A stretch of 64,000 nucleotides of DNA from Phytoseiulus persimilis (Eukaryota > Arthropoda > Arachnida > Mesostigmata > Phytoseiidae), in contig CM075102.1 in NCBI GenBank assembly GCA_037576195.1, positions 44,884,745-44,948,744 of the forward strand. Reading direction: 5' to 3'. Position 1 is the first letter of the stretch. Every line of letters starts with the position of its first letter. Position numbers and translations under genes: made by a program. Positions 9,801 to 22,685 of this stretch are shown in pieces. A model generated the notes under the pieces. It worked only from the letters and a program-made list of their open reading frames with translations, made no database searches and was not told where the DNA came from.

Positions 9801-12316
9801 TCGAACGTGGATTCAGATGGATTCGCGTTCGTGCTTTTCGTTTTCCTCTTCTTCTTGGTGGCGTTTGTGGTGGCGGCAGCGTCTGCCCCCGCGGGAGAAA
9901 TATTTCGTGATGACGTCACGGGGATCCGAGGTTGTGATGCGTAAACAAGGCAACGACGCTGATGTTCGTTAACAGGTCGCTGTTAGATTTCTCCGATACA
10001 GAAGTTGTCGAGAAACACGGCTGCTAGAGATTCCTTTCCACAGAGGCGGAATCAATGGAGACGAGAGCGAATCGGGGAGCGACCCGATGTGGTTAGAGCC
10101 TGATGAACAAGTTCCTTGGGACCATTAGATAAATTTGTAATCACAGCCTTGAATACGCGGGGTCGGAGCTTGCTCTCGCTTCCGAATCCTTTCATGCTCC
10201 GGACGTGGACCGAGCTGGCTGTCGGATTTCTGCCTCTTTGGATCAATGCAGCATTAATGTAAGTCTTTTACTCCTATTCGCCGAGGATATGGCGATTCGC
10301 AAATACCTGTGCGACTGCCTACCAGTCGAGCGGCCGTACGAGCCCGCGCGAGCGTGCCCACCGACATACCTCTCCGTACATATGGGAGCATACTTGTTGG
10401 TATCCCTGGCACCCACCCGCTCCTATTTCTGTTCCGCAGCGAGGTAGGAACCCGTCGTATATTCGAATATGAACCTCTTCGTCTGTGCCTTCCCATCGTG
10501 CCGTCTCGTACACCCCATGGCAGAGTATCACCGAATTTCACTCGGGAAAAAGCCGAGCCTCTTCTACGAACAATGGATGCGATACGCGGCAGTCCCGATG
10601 CTGCCATACCCGCAACTTTGCTCCATACCGTCATGTCCGCGGTTCGGATTCGTTCTATGTTTGAGCACAGAGGAATCCGCGGGTCGAGCTCAGGTATTCA
10701 ATCCTTCACATCGCACGCGCCTGCGGAAATCGGTTCCAGGCACCGTGACAAGACACAAGGCGGGATCCCGGGACTCATCAGACAGAGCTAAAGATCGGGA
10801 GTTTCGGTTCGCATAGCATGGCGATGGAGATGCCTGTCTCGCAACCTCAGGGAGCAAGCAGCCGTGAGATGATTCAGCGGAAACTCCTCGGATTGCATAT
10901 CAAGCGTTCCTTTCGGGATCCACGAGGCACGGAACGAATCTCTCGGGACAAAGAGTTTCCAGTTGATCGAGAGAGATCGTCGTGATATGGAGTCAGAGAG
11001 CGGCCCACGTGGCCGCAGGCCTGTCTATGAACCAGTTGACAAGCTCCGACGTCAGTCGGAATATGTTGAGCGTCGCGCACGAATCGCCCGACGCGAGTCT
11101 GACTGGACTGCGGCACACTCCTGCGGTCTGCTGCTGATCCCTGTCTTCCACGAGTTATGCCGCGCTCTGACTCCCTCGTCAGGTCGGGGCCGCCATTCAA
11201 TGGAGCAGTCTTGACGATGTTTCGGGCGAAGCATTCTCCGTGCAGTGAGTGTTTTTTTAGGGAGGCTCCCAGCATAATGGCTCAGGAGCCGTTTAGAGAT
11301 CAAGAGAGGATTTCCGCGCAGCGAAAAGGGGTCTAGGAGGGACCTAAATGAGCCAGGAGCAGAGAGAGGAGCGGCCAAGGAGGACCGACCGCGATTCCAT
11401 GTTTGTGAGTGAGTGTATGGCTGCGTGTCCATTAAAGGGTCTTGACAGCCGAGCAAAGTTCTCACGGTCCGCGGACGGGCAAGCCGGTGTTGAGCTGGCC
11501 TGCGTGACGAAATACTACAACAGCATCTTGAGGGATTTACTGATGGAAGGCTTAAGTGGGAGCGCTCGCTCCGCAACCGAATTAGTTCAGGGCTGGTCCA
11601 TCAATGCTAATGCACGCAGGGTGAGGTGGTAAGTTGGCCGTCGACACGGTGTGGGGTCAGGAGAGCGATTTCGACCTCACAACTCAGCAAAACCCTCTTG
11701 ATATGTTGCGGCACGCAATCATTGACACGGGGAATGTGACCTGAAAATTTCGCTCGGCGGAGCTGCTCCCGAACGGATACCAACGGATCGTTAGCTTGGC
11801 AAAGTGACGCACGCTTTGGCTCCAGCAGATTGTTTGACTTTTTCCGTTTCCCGAGGGCTTAAGCTGCGTGAGGGAGGCATCTGACCTCCCGGAGGCGATA
11901 TCAAGCGGAAGCATACTCCTGAGCCCCGGTGACCCCAAGGGCGAAGAAAAGTGTGGTATGGAGGAATCACCCCAATGTTCAGGACCTCAGTCCTGTGCGT
12001 TCGAAGAGATTTCGTACCAACTCCGGAAAATAAATCTGGAGACCACTCGAAAATTCTGTTCAGAGAGCCGGGAGACACGACGACATTGAGAAGTTATGGT
12101 GTTCTCCACTGTTGCCGAGACGCAAATAGAGACCACGAGATCCGTTCGTTAAGACGAGACCAACAAAGAGAATACGAGAACCTTTCCTCCGTGTTCCTCC
12201 GCACACGGCTTTGTTTTTGAGGGGAACGTAGGGGGGGGATGTCGGTTTGTACTGAGGGAAGTGTCGGGGAGACGCGGAGTTTCCGATGTGGTATGCGATT
12301 CGTCGGCGTGGCGGGA

Positions 12317-12330
12317 GGGGGGGGGGGGGG
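12317..12330. repeat. Poly-G run (14)
   Basis: An uninterrupted run of 14 G. Similar runs occur at 2452-2462 and 16924-16936, with poly-C at 30283-30293 and 38290-38306. Confidence 0.9.
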
Positions 12331-15300
12331 TATGGGTAGCTCCAAGGGCGGGCAAACAGAAACGCAGCATAACCCGGACACGACGCCGCCGCGCGCCGCA
12401 CAGAAGACGACGACGTGGTGGGCATTTTAAATCGCTGCTTAACTTCAATTGAATGCGGAGAGACCCAGCTGACGAGGGTACGAGAGTGCAACCCGATTGC
12501 GTGTTCGAATCTCCTTGGTTGTTCGGGTTTTTATTAACGTCGACGATTGCGCGTCAGCTCTCAAAAGCGCTTGATCCTCCGGGATACCCCCGCTCTTTCA
12601 TCTATCTATCCATCCATCCGTCCGGCTCGCTGTTTACCCGGCAGCCAGCCAGCTCGACCGACAAACTAAGAACAACGAACCCCGTTCCTTACTTGATTTG
12701 TAGCTGCGTCGGGGAGCCTTGATTCCACCAACCGATCAACGTGACGATTTCAAAGCTTCCTTGGATCCATTGTTATTGCATTTGGATTCTGTTCCGCCCT
12801 CCTGTAGAACGCCATCTGGAGCACCAAATGCTCCAGGTCAGTTAAAGAAAAATATTCTCTCCGGAGCATGGAACATTTTAGGAAGGAACGGGAAGATCCC
12901 TCGTCGGACCGAGCTGCAGCCGATCGGAACACGGTATTGTGGAAACATCCAGCAGCTATGAGATAATTAATCACAAAGGTCAGGAGGAGCTGTCGCAAGA
13001 CACTGGCCGTGTGGACCCGAGTTTTTCTTGCTCCTCTTTCCATAAGAGGAGAACTAAGCAGGATAATTAGAGACAGTTCTTGGTGCTCCCGATGCCTTCG
13101 CTGCTGGCTCGGCCTTCTTTCATTCAAGTGGAGGAGCCGTGTAAAACAGGCGAAACTTGGAGCAACATTTGTCTCCTGGCTTCGTGAACGGAGCCCAGGA
13201 AGAAGATTCATGATCAGTCTGTTCCCGTTGGTTCGTCCGTTGCAGACTGACTCAGCAGGGGAACGCACAGGTGGTGCCGATGGTCGAATTACTCAAGTCG
13301 AGGGCTCGAAGAAGCAAGCGATGAACGTTTGGTCCTGCCACAACCAAAGGATTCGGACCTCAGGTGTCCCAAGCCTGAGCGTGGTTGGTCAGGCTGGCTG
13401 CTCGGCCGCGTGCCAGCCAACCCTTGCCCTGGCAAGGCTTACCCGCCCAACCTAATGGGCCGCGGGAAATAAGGACCTAAGCCCTGAGGATTATCCACCC
13501 CACCGACCACAAAAGACCATGTCCTGTGACAACTCGCGAGCGCATGAATGTCTCGTTGTGGATCTCCGTGTGTCAGTCGGAGAACTGGCGGATTCTCCTA
13601 CAGTTTCATAGAGGGGCTCTCTACTCCTCCTCTTTCCCTCTGTAAACTTCTCGACTGTCAAATCCGTGACAGGACAGGGAAAACATCATCGGTCCGCGAG
13701 CTCCACATCTTTCCGGGCGAACATGGCTACAGTTGGAGTCCAGGTGAGTTACTACGGCGTTGGTTTCACTTTCTAAGTTCACGCCTGTGATCATCAACTT
13801 CACGATTTCTACTGCATGTGGTTATTCTCGTTTTCTTCTCCGACCCAACTCCGCTCGAGCGGTGTGGAAATACTTTCCAAGGTTCGCCACCCCTGGTGAC
13901 CGACTGAAACTATTAAATTATCTGACCGGAAAACCTCTCTCGACAAACTTAAGAGGTATGTCTTCCTCTAGGCTGTCCCTCGAGCGAGTCCTTCCGCTGT
14001 ACATACTTCGAGCATATTATACGGAGAGCGTGCATTCTTCTCAGACATCGAAATCCGATGACAGCAAAGGCTTAAGAACCAGGGTACTCAACGTCGAGTT
14101 CAGTCTCCATAGAGGAACGCTCCACTAAGAAAGTTCGAAGAGAGTTTGCATTGACCAACTGCAAAAAAAGTGGTCCGTAGCGAGCGGGCCTGAAAAATCA
14201 AATATTTTGGGTCGGAAACGCGGAGAAAGATTGTTTTGCCTCGAGGTGACTCAGCAACCCCTCAGCCTAACTCCCTGTCCCTCGAGTTCCGCCTCTTCAA
14301 CATGTGAGCCCGCAGCTGGTTCAAATTGTCGCGCCATTCCTTCTCTCGTTTTGCCCCCGGCTCCCTCTTTTTCCTCCATTTGCTCCTTGTTTCTCTTCCG
14401 TTCTCTCTCTCTTTCGTGTGCTCCACTCTCCTCATATTTCTCCAGCCATCTACTTCACCATCAGCAGGCAAGTAGCCCACTGCTCTCCACTCCAAATGCT
14501 TTTCTTTTTTCCCGTCCGACGGGGCGAAGCCACACAGTAATGGCAGATTGCTAAGATGAGAATAAATGTCGAGAGCACTGCGGGCGAAACCACAGACCGC
14601 TGCGGAGAGCGAGAATTGAAAAAGAACAAAAAGGGAATCCTGATGACTCTACTCCACTTCGAGTCGTATTCGCCCCCTCAAAAGCTTCCGAAGACTGCGT
14701 TCCTGCAGCCATCGGAAGAGGTCGTGGGCATCATGGTACAACGGACGTACCTTTCGTTTTGGGCCCAGCATCCTCTACGGCGTGCTCTCAATTTTTAACA
14801 AGTTGAGCAGTTCGATGACAGAGGGTCGTGGGCGGCGGGCAGTGGTCCGCAGTCAACGACGTCGGTACTCTCGTGAAAATGAAGTAATTTCTCAATAGTC
14901 GTACGAAATCGGGTCTTCGAGTCTTTGAAAGAAAGACTCTTTTCCAGCTCCTGATCAGAGGGACTAATCTGATTTTTTTCAAGATTTTCGGAGCTGGATC
15001 ATTCCGGGAAATGCGATTTCTTGCAACTACTCTTCCACAAAATTAGCCGATCCTTCACTTTCGCACTATTCCGTGCTCTCGTCGAATTTAGGGCTCCTCG
15101 AAAGCAAAACCAACTATCTCGTCCGGCGTGTCTATCTCTCTCCCTCTCCCTGAGAAGCGACGAACATATGAATTGTGCTGACGCCGTGTTGCCACTCGGC
15201 AAACGCGGTGGAGTGATGTCGAGGGCCAAGCGGCGGACCCTGAGCCAGGGGACGGGTATTGATTATAATTTCATAAAGGCCCCACCGGACGAAAGGGAAG

Positions 15301-16923
15301 AGGAATCCTGATTTAATCTTCTGAGTAAATATTGGATGACGCGGCAGCCACCGAGCTATGTAGCTCAAAATTATTATGATGTTTCCCGTCTGCGGCAAGA
15401 GAATGCGCTCTGCTCACCGTGTTTGATCTCCGATGCCCGAACGAGACACACGCGATCAGGTTGCTTGTTCTACACTTGAAAGCATGTAGACTTGCGATCC
15501 AGCCTAGTGAAGGGAAACTTGAGACCGACGCTCACGGAGGACCTTCGGAATGAATGGCCATCCTCATCAAAGATACCGATTCGCTATCAGCACAAAAATC
15601 GGTCCCGATAAGCCGAAACCCAACTTTGGGATCTCGGCCACTCCTGAATCGGATCGCCTCTCTTCGCCATGGACATTGAACTGACCAGCGACAAGCAGAT
15701 GGTGGATGTGGGCGAGCAATCCATTAATTATGAATATTGTCATAGCAGCAGCAGAGTCTAGATGAGGAGTGAAAGCGACCGCGACAGCGGCTGACGGGGA
15801 AAAACGTCCTTGAAGACTTTATCGTTCCAATCAAGCTAAATTCATGGTCGACAGGCAGTTGTGCGTTCAGCCACACGCTTCCCCATCCGTCTCCTCCATC
15901 ATCTATTGGTCCTAGCGGGAATCTCATGGCGGCGCGGATCGGCGCTACTCGTCCTTCAAAGCTTGTGGGAAGTATTTTTCGCGGACATAAAAAATTGCCT
16001 TGCCACTTTTTGGGTCCTCTCTCGTTCCATTCTCATCGGCTGCCTCCCAAGATTCTCTCCAGCTTCTCTTCCCGGATTCTCTCTATCAGCAAGATCCTGC
16101 TCGGACCCTGGGCTGCGTCGGAAGGCGAGCAGCCCAGTGGGGGCAGCAGTGTTTTGATACAGGAAATCTTTGAGACGGGGGAGGATTTTCTTCTCATCGG
16201 CTGACTCCAGGTTTTTCTGTGTCTTCTTCGTCAATGCGTCTCTTTTATAGAACTAGCTGCTCCAGTCTTTGATCTCGCCAAGACCCTTCTCTCGCGCGGC
16301 CTGTTTTTTTTTGTCTCCCTCTCGCGCTCGCTCCGTTCGCTAAGATAAGAACTGGGACTGAGGAATGGGTTGTCACAAAAACACTCGACGATCAATAGAG
16401 CCTGCTGACCTTGTGCGGAATTCCGATAACCTCGGCCCCATACAAGTATTCTTCTCTCCTCTCGTCCGAACGTTCGTGGGACCGAACGTGAACGGGCCCT
16501 CCAGACGAGAGAACCTCTGAAGATTATGATGGATGAATGGAAGGGCAAGCGACCTGGTCTGCTGACCGTCCAGTGAACATCTTCCGGTGAAATTCATTCC
16601 CGGTTCTTGTGTGATTCCGGAAGTGCTAGCAAAGTCTACAGCACATCTGCGGCATGACCGCTCAGCAGGCATTGCGTCGCCCTCGGTAATTGAAGAGCCT
16701 GGTTACGAAACGTCGCCGTCTCGCTTCAGCACGTTCGAGAATCGCATCATTAACAATTCTCAAGACAACGAACGATAACCCTCCAGTTGTGGGAACCCGC
16801 GTCGTTGGTGCGAATTCCCAACTCCGGGAGAATCTAACGTGCACGCTCCGCGCACTTTTCTTGAACACTCTCAGATGAAGTTGCGAATGGGGGGATGCTA
16901 GGTAAAGGGGGTTTCGGGTAATC

Positions 16924-16936
16924 GGGGGGGGGGGGG
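16924..16936. repeat. Poly-G run (13)
   Basis: An uninterrupted run of 13 G in otherwise unremarkable sequence. Confidence 0.9.
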
Positions 16937-19900
16937 CGAGTTCGGTCAACCAGGGGTATCGCAGTCGGAAAGTTCTGGGAGAACTGGTTCTCAGAGGGAG
17001 CAGAGGAGTTTTTCGTTCGGTTCGAGAAGAAACGAGTTGCGCGAGTGTTGCAGAACGCGCCCAGCACTGCATCGGAGTCTCAGCAGCCTGAACGACGATG
17101 CTCGAGAGAAGAATGAACGAGAACGATGTATCGTTTGAAACCCATGATGGCTCGCTGCTAATTAGCATCGAAGGCTAGAACGGCAAGGCGGTCATGTCCA
17201 TCTCCCCAAGGCGGAAGCCGCAGTAGACAGCTGAGCCCTAGCCGGGGTCGTGATTATTTCTCCCCGAGGAGAAGACGATCTCGCCCAGCGAAGCCCGCAG
17301 GTGCAGATCGGATCCACTGTAGGCAACTGAACCGGCGATTTCGATACCATCACGGCCCTGGCGAACCGCCGGGATGCTCCGAGGCGATAAACTCTTCCAC
17401 CAGCGCCGACAACTACAACAACACAAGCTACACAAGCAACCGAGTGGCAACACAAACATCGGGCAGGCGACTCTTGTCCGTCCTCGCTTTGTTCTCGAGC
17501 TCATCTCGTGTGTTGTATGCGGTCTATTGGATTCGTTCGTTCGCTTGTCTGCCCGTCCGCTGCGAAATGGCCGCTCTCTCCGAGCGCAGGCCTTTCTGTA
17601 TTAAGTTGGACCAATTGTCTGTGTCCTTATCTTGCCACCAATGGTGGTCGGACAGGGAGCCGAAGTGGAAAGCGTTTCCCTGCTTCGCACAACTGTAAAC
17701 CCTGCCGGCTAACGTCCGCAGGTCCACCGTTCGAACGTCCGGAGAGTTTAGGGCATGGCAGAGGAAAACCGTGGTTCTTGGAGGAGCGAGGGGAGGGGCT
17801 AAATCCTTCGACGACCGAGGAAGTGCCTCGATTCAATTGTGTTCTAGTTCCGGTTCGATGTTGTGAGGCGGAATCCTGTTGTCCTTTCCTTGCCTTCAGG
17901 GTAAGAAAGGAAAGGTGTTTTCCGCTCGGACCACATCTCTCCGCTTTGTGAGGCGACGAACAACACGCTGGACCTTTTTTGACCAACGGGCGGAACGTCC
18001 AAGCCCAAGCGGTGTCAAATACATGATTCTGCAGGAGCGATCCGCGGCTCGATTTTTCCTCGAGATTCAGCAAAAAGTCGAATAATATTCCCCACCGTAG
18101 ATTTGGGTGCAGGTGAACTTTGCGTAAGATCGAGTCGCACATCGGAAAGGACTCAGGAACGTTCTCAACCCCCAGCAGAAAACCTCGCTTTCTCAGAGAT
18201 GGTGAAATCGTGATGGAACATCAAGGATCACAGGTCGCCGACGCATTGTGTGCGACAAAGTCAGCGAACTCACTTTTTCCTCGTGATGATGAAAATCCCG
18301 CGAGGGATGAAAACTTATTTTGTGGAATTTCTGATGGAACTCCGCCGAGCCGCGAGGCGGTGGGTTGCTCCGTCGGCTTGCGAGGCGACGGGAACGCAAG
18401 TTTCTATGGTGAGGTTAGTGGTTGGTCCAAGGAAAGCTGAAATTAATATGATGATGACGGTGCGGCCGACGACGAGGAAGGCGGCTGCCTGGCCAACGTG
18501 CCGAGCGCACCAGTGAACTAATCCACGGGGAGCACCTTTTAGGCCGAACGAAAAGACGTTTATAAATTGTAGAAACTTTTTTTATATACCCGCCCGCGGT
18601 CCGCTACTGGTTGCACGTTGCCAGATGCCTCGCCGTCCACGTTGGCGCTGGACTCCGGCGTTGAACGCGGCAAACGCACGAGCGCCAGGGCTTCCCATCC
18701 ACGCCACGTTGCGTCGGGAACGCAGGATGCGGAACTCTTTAGGGTACCACTATCTTATCTAGCAAGACCGATGGTCCGGGCTGCCTCAGATCGCGTATCA
18801 ACCAGTGGGGTTTCTGCTCAATCGTGGGAGAAGGCCATGTGGGAATCGGATTTTAGGAAGCTCAGAGATATTTGGATGATGGCAACCGTCGGTGGATCAT
18901 GAGCGGAACTATCAACAATGAGTGGTCTGATATTATGCTAAATATATCAACGGGTATCCAAAAAGAGCTATGCAAGTATGAATACTAATGGTTCGTACGC
19001 GGAGTCGATATATTCATTCGACGCCGATTCTCTCGCAAGCGAAGAACAGGTCGAACAGTGGACGTGTCCATACTGTTCAGTCTGGCGAACGATTTCACCT
19101 CGTTCGGCTGGCCGAGGGATCAAACAGGCCGACGCCTCAGAGCGCAAGAAGCAGACCGAGATAATGAACGCAGCCTCGTAGACTACGTTCACCTGTTCGA
19201 AGTCGCAGACTCACCCTTTCCTGCCAACACAGCTCGTTCAGCTGGTTGCGCTCGACAGGGTGGGCGGGAATCCGGGAACACTCTCAGGAGTTCGAGAGTG
19301 AGATTGCGGCGGTGGCCGTTGCACGAGTAGACGAACGTTGTCGTACATCCTGCTCACGCGGAATGAGCAAGAAATATGTTCACGTCGGGGCGCGGACGAA
19401 CGAGGTTCTGGCTCTCGTCAGTGCGCAGCCGGCGCTCCGCTTTCGCAACCGATCAGAGACCGAGCTCCAGGAGCACGGACGCTGCAGCGAAAAAACCGCG
19501 ACTCCGAGGAGGAACGAAATCAACGAGTAGAGGTAGCGCTCTTGGCATCGCTTCGTCGGCTCAGATTTCGCACAAAAGCGTCTCCCGGTACTCTGATCCC
19601 GGCCTTCCGCCCCTCGTAGCTCGTCGAGCCGCACGGAGCTAGCGACGAGAACGTTAGCAACCGATCCGAAAAGGCACTCAGGACATCGTGGTTGCTCCTT
19701 TCTGTGTTGTCGCTCTCGTCTCTCATATGGTTGGTGTCTGTCCCCGGCGGTCCATTCAATTGTTGTTGAGTGCTCACTGCCACGTGACGTGCCTTTCGCT
19801 TGAAAAGAGTTGAAAATTAAGAATTCCATTCCCCACAGACTCCTTCCCTTGCTTTGCTTCTTCCTCCTCTGTGCTCTGCCTGTCCCCCGCGTCGCCCCCT

Positions 19901-21356
19901 GTTTTTCGAGACCTACCTCGGGCCCGTCCTATCCCGGACTATTTTTCCTCCTCGTTGCGTTCTCTCCGGTCTCCGCGCGTTTTCTCCCGAGCGGGGTGAG
20001 TAGGGCATATACTTATCCTCCGGCTCCTCCTCCTGCTCGCAGGCTGCTTGGCATTCAAACCGCGCAAAGGTTTGCGACTCCCCCCGGCAGCCGAGCGAGC
20101 CGCTCCCTGCGATCCCACAAACATTGCGATTGGCGGGCCGTGCAGTTCGGATGGCTGCTTTTTGAAATATTGCCTCGCGGACATCTTCAACCGAGAGCCG
20201 TATGTCACTCGGGCGGTGAGCCACCGGGATCGAGTCGTTTCGGTTTGATATGCACCGTTTGACATTTTCTGTCCAAACTCCCTGACCAGCCACAACTGAG
20301 CCATGAGCTCGGATTTCATGAGGTCGGGTGGTCTGAGCGAAAGCGTGCCAGGCCCACGATTACCCGCGTAGCGTTTCAGGTAGACCAGAACCGCTGCTCG
20401 GTGATTTCGACGGCATCAATAGACTTCCTTGCTCGTGGAGTGGCTCTGAGCACCTCGAGGGGATGTTCTCGTGTGCAAGACTATCTTCGGCGTCAGAGTC
20501 CCAGGACTCTGGCGATCTCAAGCTCCAAGGAAACGGGATAGGACGAACTGCGCCGAAGGAGCCGGCGATGCGCCGCTTTCCGTCTCCCGGGCGCCCCTCT
20601 CCCCTCCCCCCATCGTACTCTACGCAGGGTTCGCAGTTTCCATTGCTCGAGGAAAATGTCGGGGATCGTTCCAATCGAGTCGATTCGTCGCCGAAGGCTT
20701 GCTGGAGCTAGTGTCCTTCTCAGGGAGAATATTCCCAACGTGTTTCTCGTCATCGGTGGCGCAGCGCCGAGAACTCGGTTCCACCAGAGGCAGGCTCTCC
20801 ATCTCCCCAAGGAAAACTTTCGACTCCGGCCGAGGAAGGGAAGCACCAGCTGATAGAGCTCTTGCGAACCCGAACACGAAGAAGACGAAATGAACGGAAA
20901 GTACGCAGACCACCCACGGGTTTGATATTGCTATTTATGAGATGATATTCTCCGGAACGCGGCAGCTCTCTTCTAGGATTGTGTCCTTGAGGATGTCCTT
21001 TAACGCCAGACTCAATTACGCCAGCGTCGGGATGGCCTTAATTCATTCGATACAGCGCGGTGCCATCCTTCCACCGAAGCACGACGGGAGGAACGACGTC
21101 CCACACATTAATTCTCACGTGAACTCCTCGGGGTAGTGCAATAGTCGGCCTCGACGATTGTCAAGGCGACGGCAGCGTTGAGCTCCGCGTCGTGCGTGAA
21201 TCGTAGAGAGAATTCCGCTCTCAGGGGAGGACACATCCCAACGCTCGTGCCGAATAAGTTTTTCCCGGAATGTTCGCACTCGGGCTCGCCCACAATACGC
21301 AGAGATAGATGCGCTGCTAATGTTACTCACCTCGGATGGGGGATCCAGGGCTCGGT

Positions 21357-21659
21357 ATGATTCACCTGCCAGCGGCGAACGGAAATGGCCACTTGTTAAC
21401 GAGATCCGCTTCCTGTGTCGTTAGCCTCCTCCTCCTCCTCTGTCTGTGCGTCTCTCTTCTCGATGCTGTCGGCCTCGAATACAAGCAGGAGAACGAAAGA
21501 CATGAAGAGCCCAACCCCCGCAGCCCCATCGACGCTCCTTTGACGTCAGTCGTGCTGGCTCCAACCCTGGCCTCAAGGGATCCGATGGCCCTCGCAAATG
21601 GCTGCCACACCGGCCCAGTAGCTTCGCCGCATCTCTTTGCCCCTGAGAAGTTGAAATGA
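21357..21659 (+). CDS. Candidate secreted protein or peptide precursor, 100 residues
   Basis: The ATG-initiated frame encodes 100 residues. After about 18 polar residues comes a strong hydrophobic core (CVVSLLLLLCLCVSLLDAVG, residues 21-40), which fits a signal peptide with an extended N region. The mature part is short, hydrophilic and Pro/Ala/Ser-rich (LEYKQENERHEEPNPRSP...), with no cysteine framework and no clear dibasic cleavage sites. I recognise no known neuropeptide. By hand count about 65 percent of third positions are G or C. The Leu run is written by a (CTC)n microsatellite, so the apparent signal peptide may be an accident of simple sequence. A textbook splice donor on the other strand (GAG|GTGAGT, about 21327-21335) points to a competing minus-strand gene across the same DNA. 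Confidence 0.35.
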   Translation: MIHLPAANGNGHLLTRSASCVVSLLLLLCLCVSLLDAVGLEYKQENERHEEPNPRSPIDAPLTSVVLAPTLASRDPMALANGCHTGPVASPHLFAPEKLK

Positions 21660-21857
21660 TCGAAGTCGCTGTTCTGGCTCGAGATCACAGTCACAGTTGT
21701 TCCGGCTGGATCGGTCCTCTCGGGGGGAGATTTGACTGCTCACTCGGCATGGAGCTTGAAGTTTTCTGCTCCATTCGAGCCCCCATCGAGTATCGTCATG
21801 AGCTCAAACACTGTAGAAAACGAGTGGGGATATCTAAGGTTTCCTAGACAACAAAGC

Positions 21858-22685
21858 CAGTGGCGTAGCCAGGGAACTCTGAGCAGGCTTTAGCCCCCAC
21901 CCCCAGACCTTTCGACTTGATACTCTCTCGGTCAAGCTTCACAGACAAAATTTGGATCTTTAGCTTTTCGAAACCGAGCAACACATTATATAATATGGTG
22001 AAGGCGACCAATGAAGACCATCGATAAATAACATTAGAAGCGGAAACCTCGAAGGCCCGCTTCTGAGCCTTCGAGTCGAATCTAAGCTCTCTTTTTGTTG
22101 TTGACAAGGCGATCCCGACGTTCCAAGTGGCCTCAATAAATGGATAGATTTTATAGATTCTCTATGAAGGGTCTGGGGGCAGATAAGGGAAAGGATCCTC
22201 CGTGTTACAGAATGCGTGGAAGGTAGGCGGACGAAGAACATTTTCAGGAGAAAATTCTGGCTACCCCACCGACCGGAGCTGGATACCGTTGTCAAAATAG
22301 TCCTACTTGAAAACCGCCCGACAGCAAACAGAGATCTCACCTATCTTCGCAGTGTGGGTAGTTTTCTCACGACATTGACATGGCCGACATGTGTTCCGAT
22401 TTGATGGGGAGCGGATGCATTCATTCTCTTTGATGAACAATCGGGTAGTTATGCCTTGTCTCTGGTATTATATCGTCTCACCTCAAACGTGTCTGATTGA
22501 GGGGAGGCCGTCGATCCCCTGTCCGTCTCGCGTGCAGACATCTCACCAGGTTGGAGGCGCCTTGAGCCGAGTGTCCATGAGACCTTGTTCGATCGCTTCC
22601 GAGGAATGGAGAGTAGATGGGTGTAACGATAAGATCGTGGTTCATCTCGGGTTCATTCAAAGGTCCCTATCAGCGTAGCCAGGGG
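21858..22685. repeat. Possible transposon relic marked by a repeated GCGTAGCCAGGG motif
   Basis: CAGTGGCGTAGCCAGGG occurs at 21858-21874 and CAGCGTAGCCAGGGG at 22671-22685, in the same orientation. Each is followed by a C-rich stretch. From general knowledge, the phrase GTGGCGTAGCCAGG recurs in dispersed repeats of many invertebrate genomes. I cannot name the element, and no transposase or reverse transcriptase is readable between the copies. The two motifs may belong to one element or to two unrelated fragments. Confidence 0.3.

Larger units (their letters stand above)
6893..21356. other. Long stretch with no recognised gene
   Basis: I find no conserved domain, tRNA or rRNA in this 14 kb. 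It contains poly-G runs at 12317-12330 (14 bases) and 16924-16936 (13 bases) and a tetranucleotide-like patch near 12601-12620 (TCTA/CCAT units). Strongly pyrimidine-rich tracts lie around 14270-14470 and 19840-20000, and produce hydrophobic shadow frames. Weak candidate frames that read passably as protein are minus 7615-7860 (81 residues, ATG), plus 13760-14128, minus 15956-16234 and plus 20942-21136 (64 residues, ATG). None has matched splice sites or a recognisable family. Confidence 0.3.

Noticed and set aside
19810-20262. 150-codon plus-strand hydrophobic frame resembling a signal peptide start
   Set aside because: It arises from a long pyrimidine-rich tract, and a minus-strand frame of similar length overlaps it.
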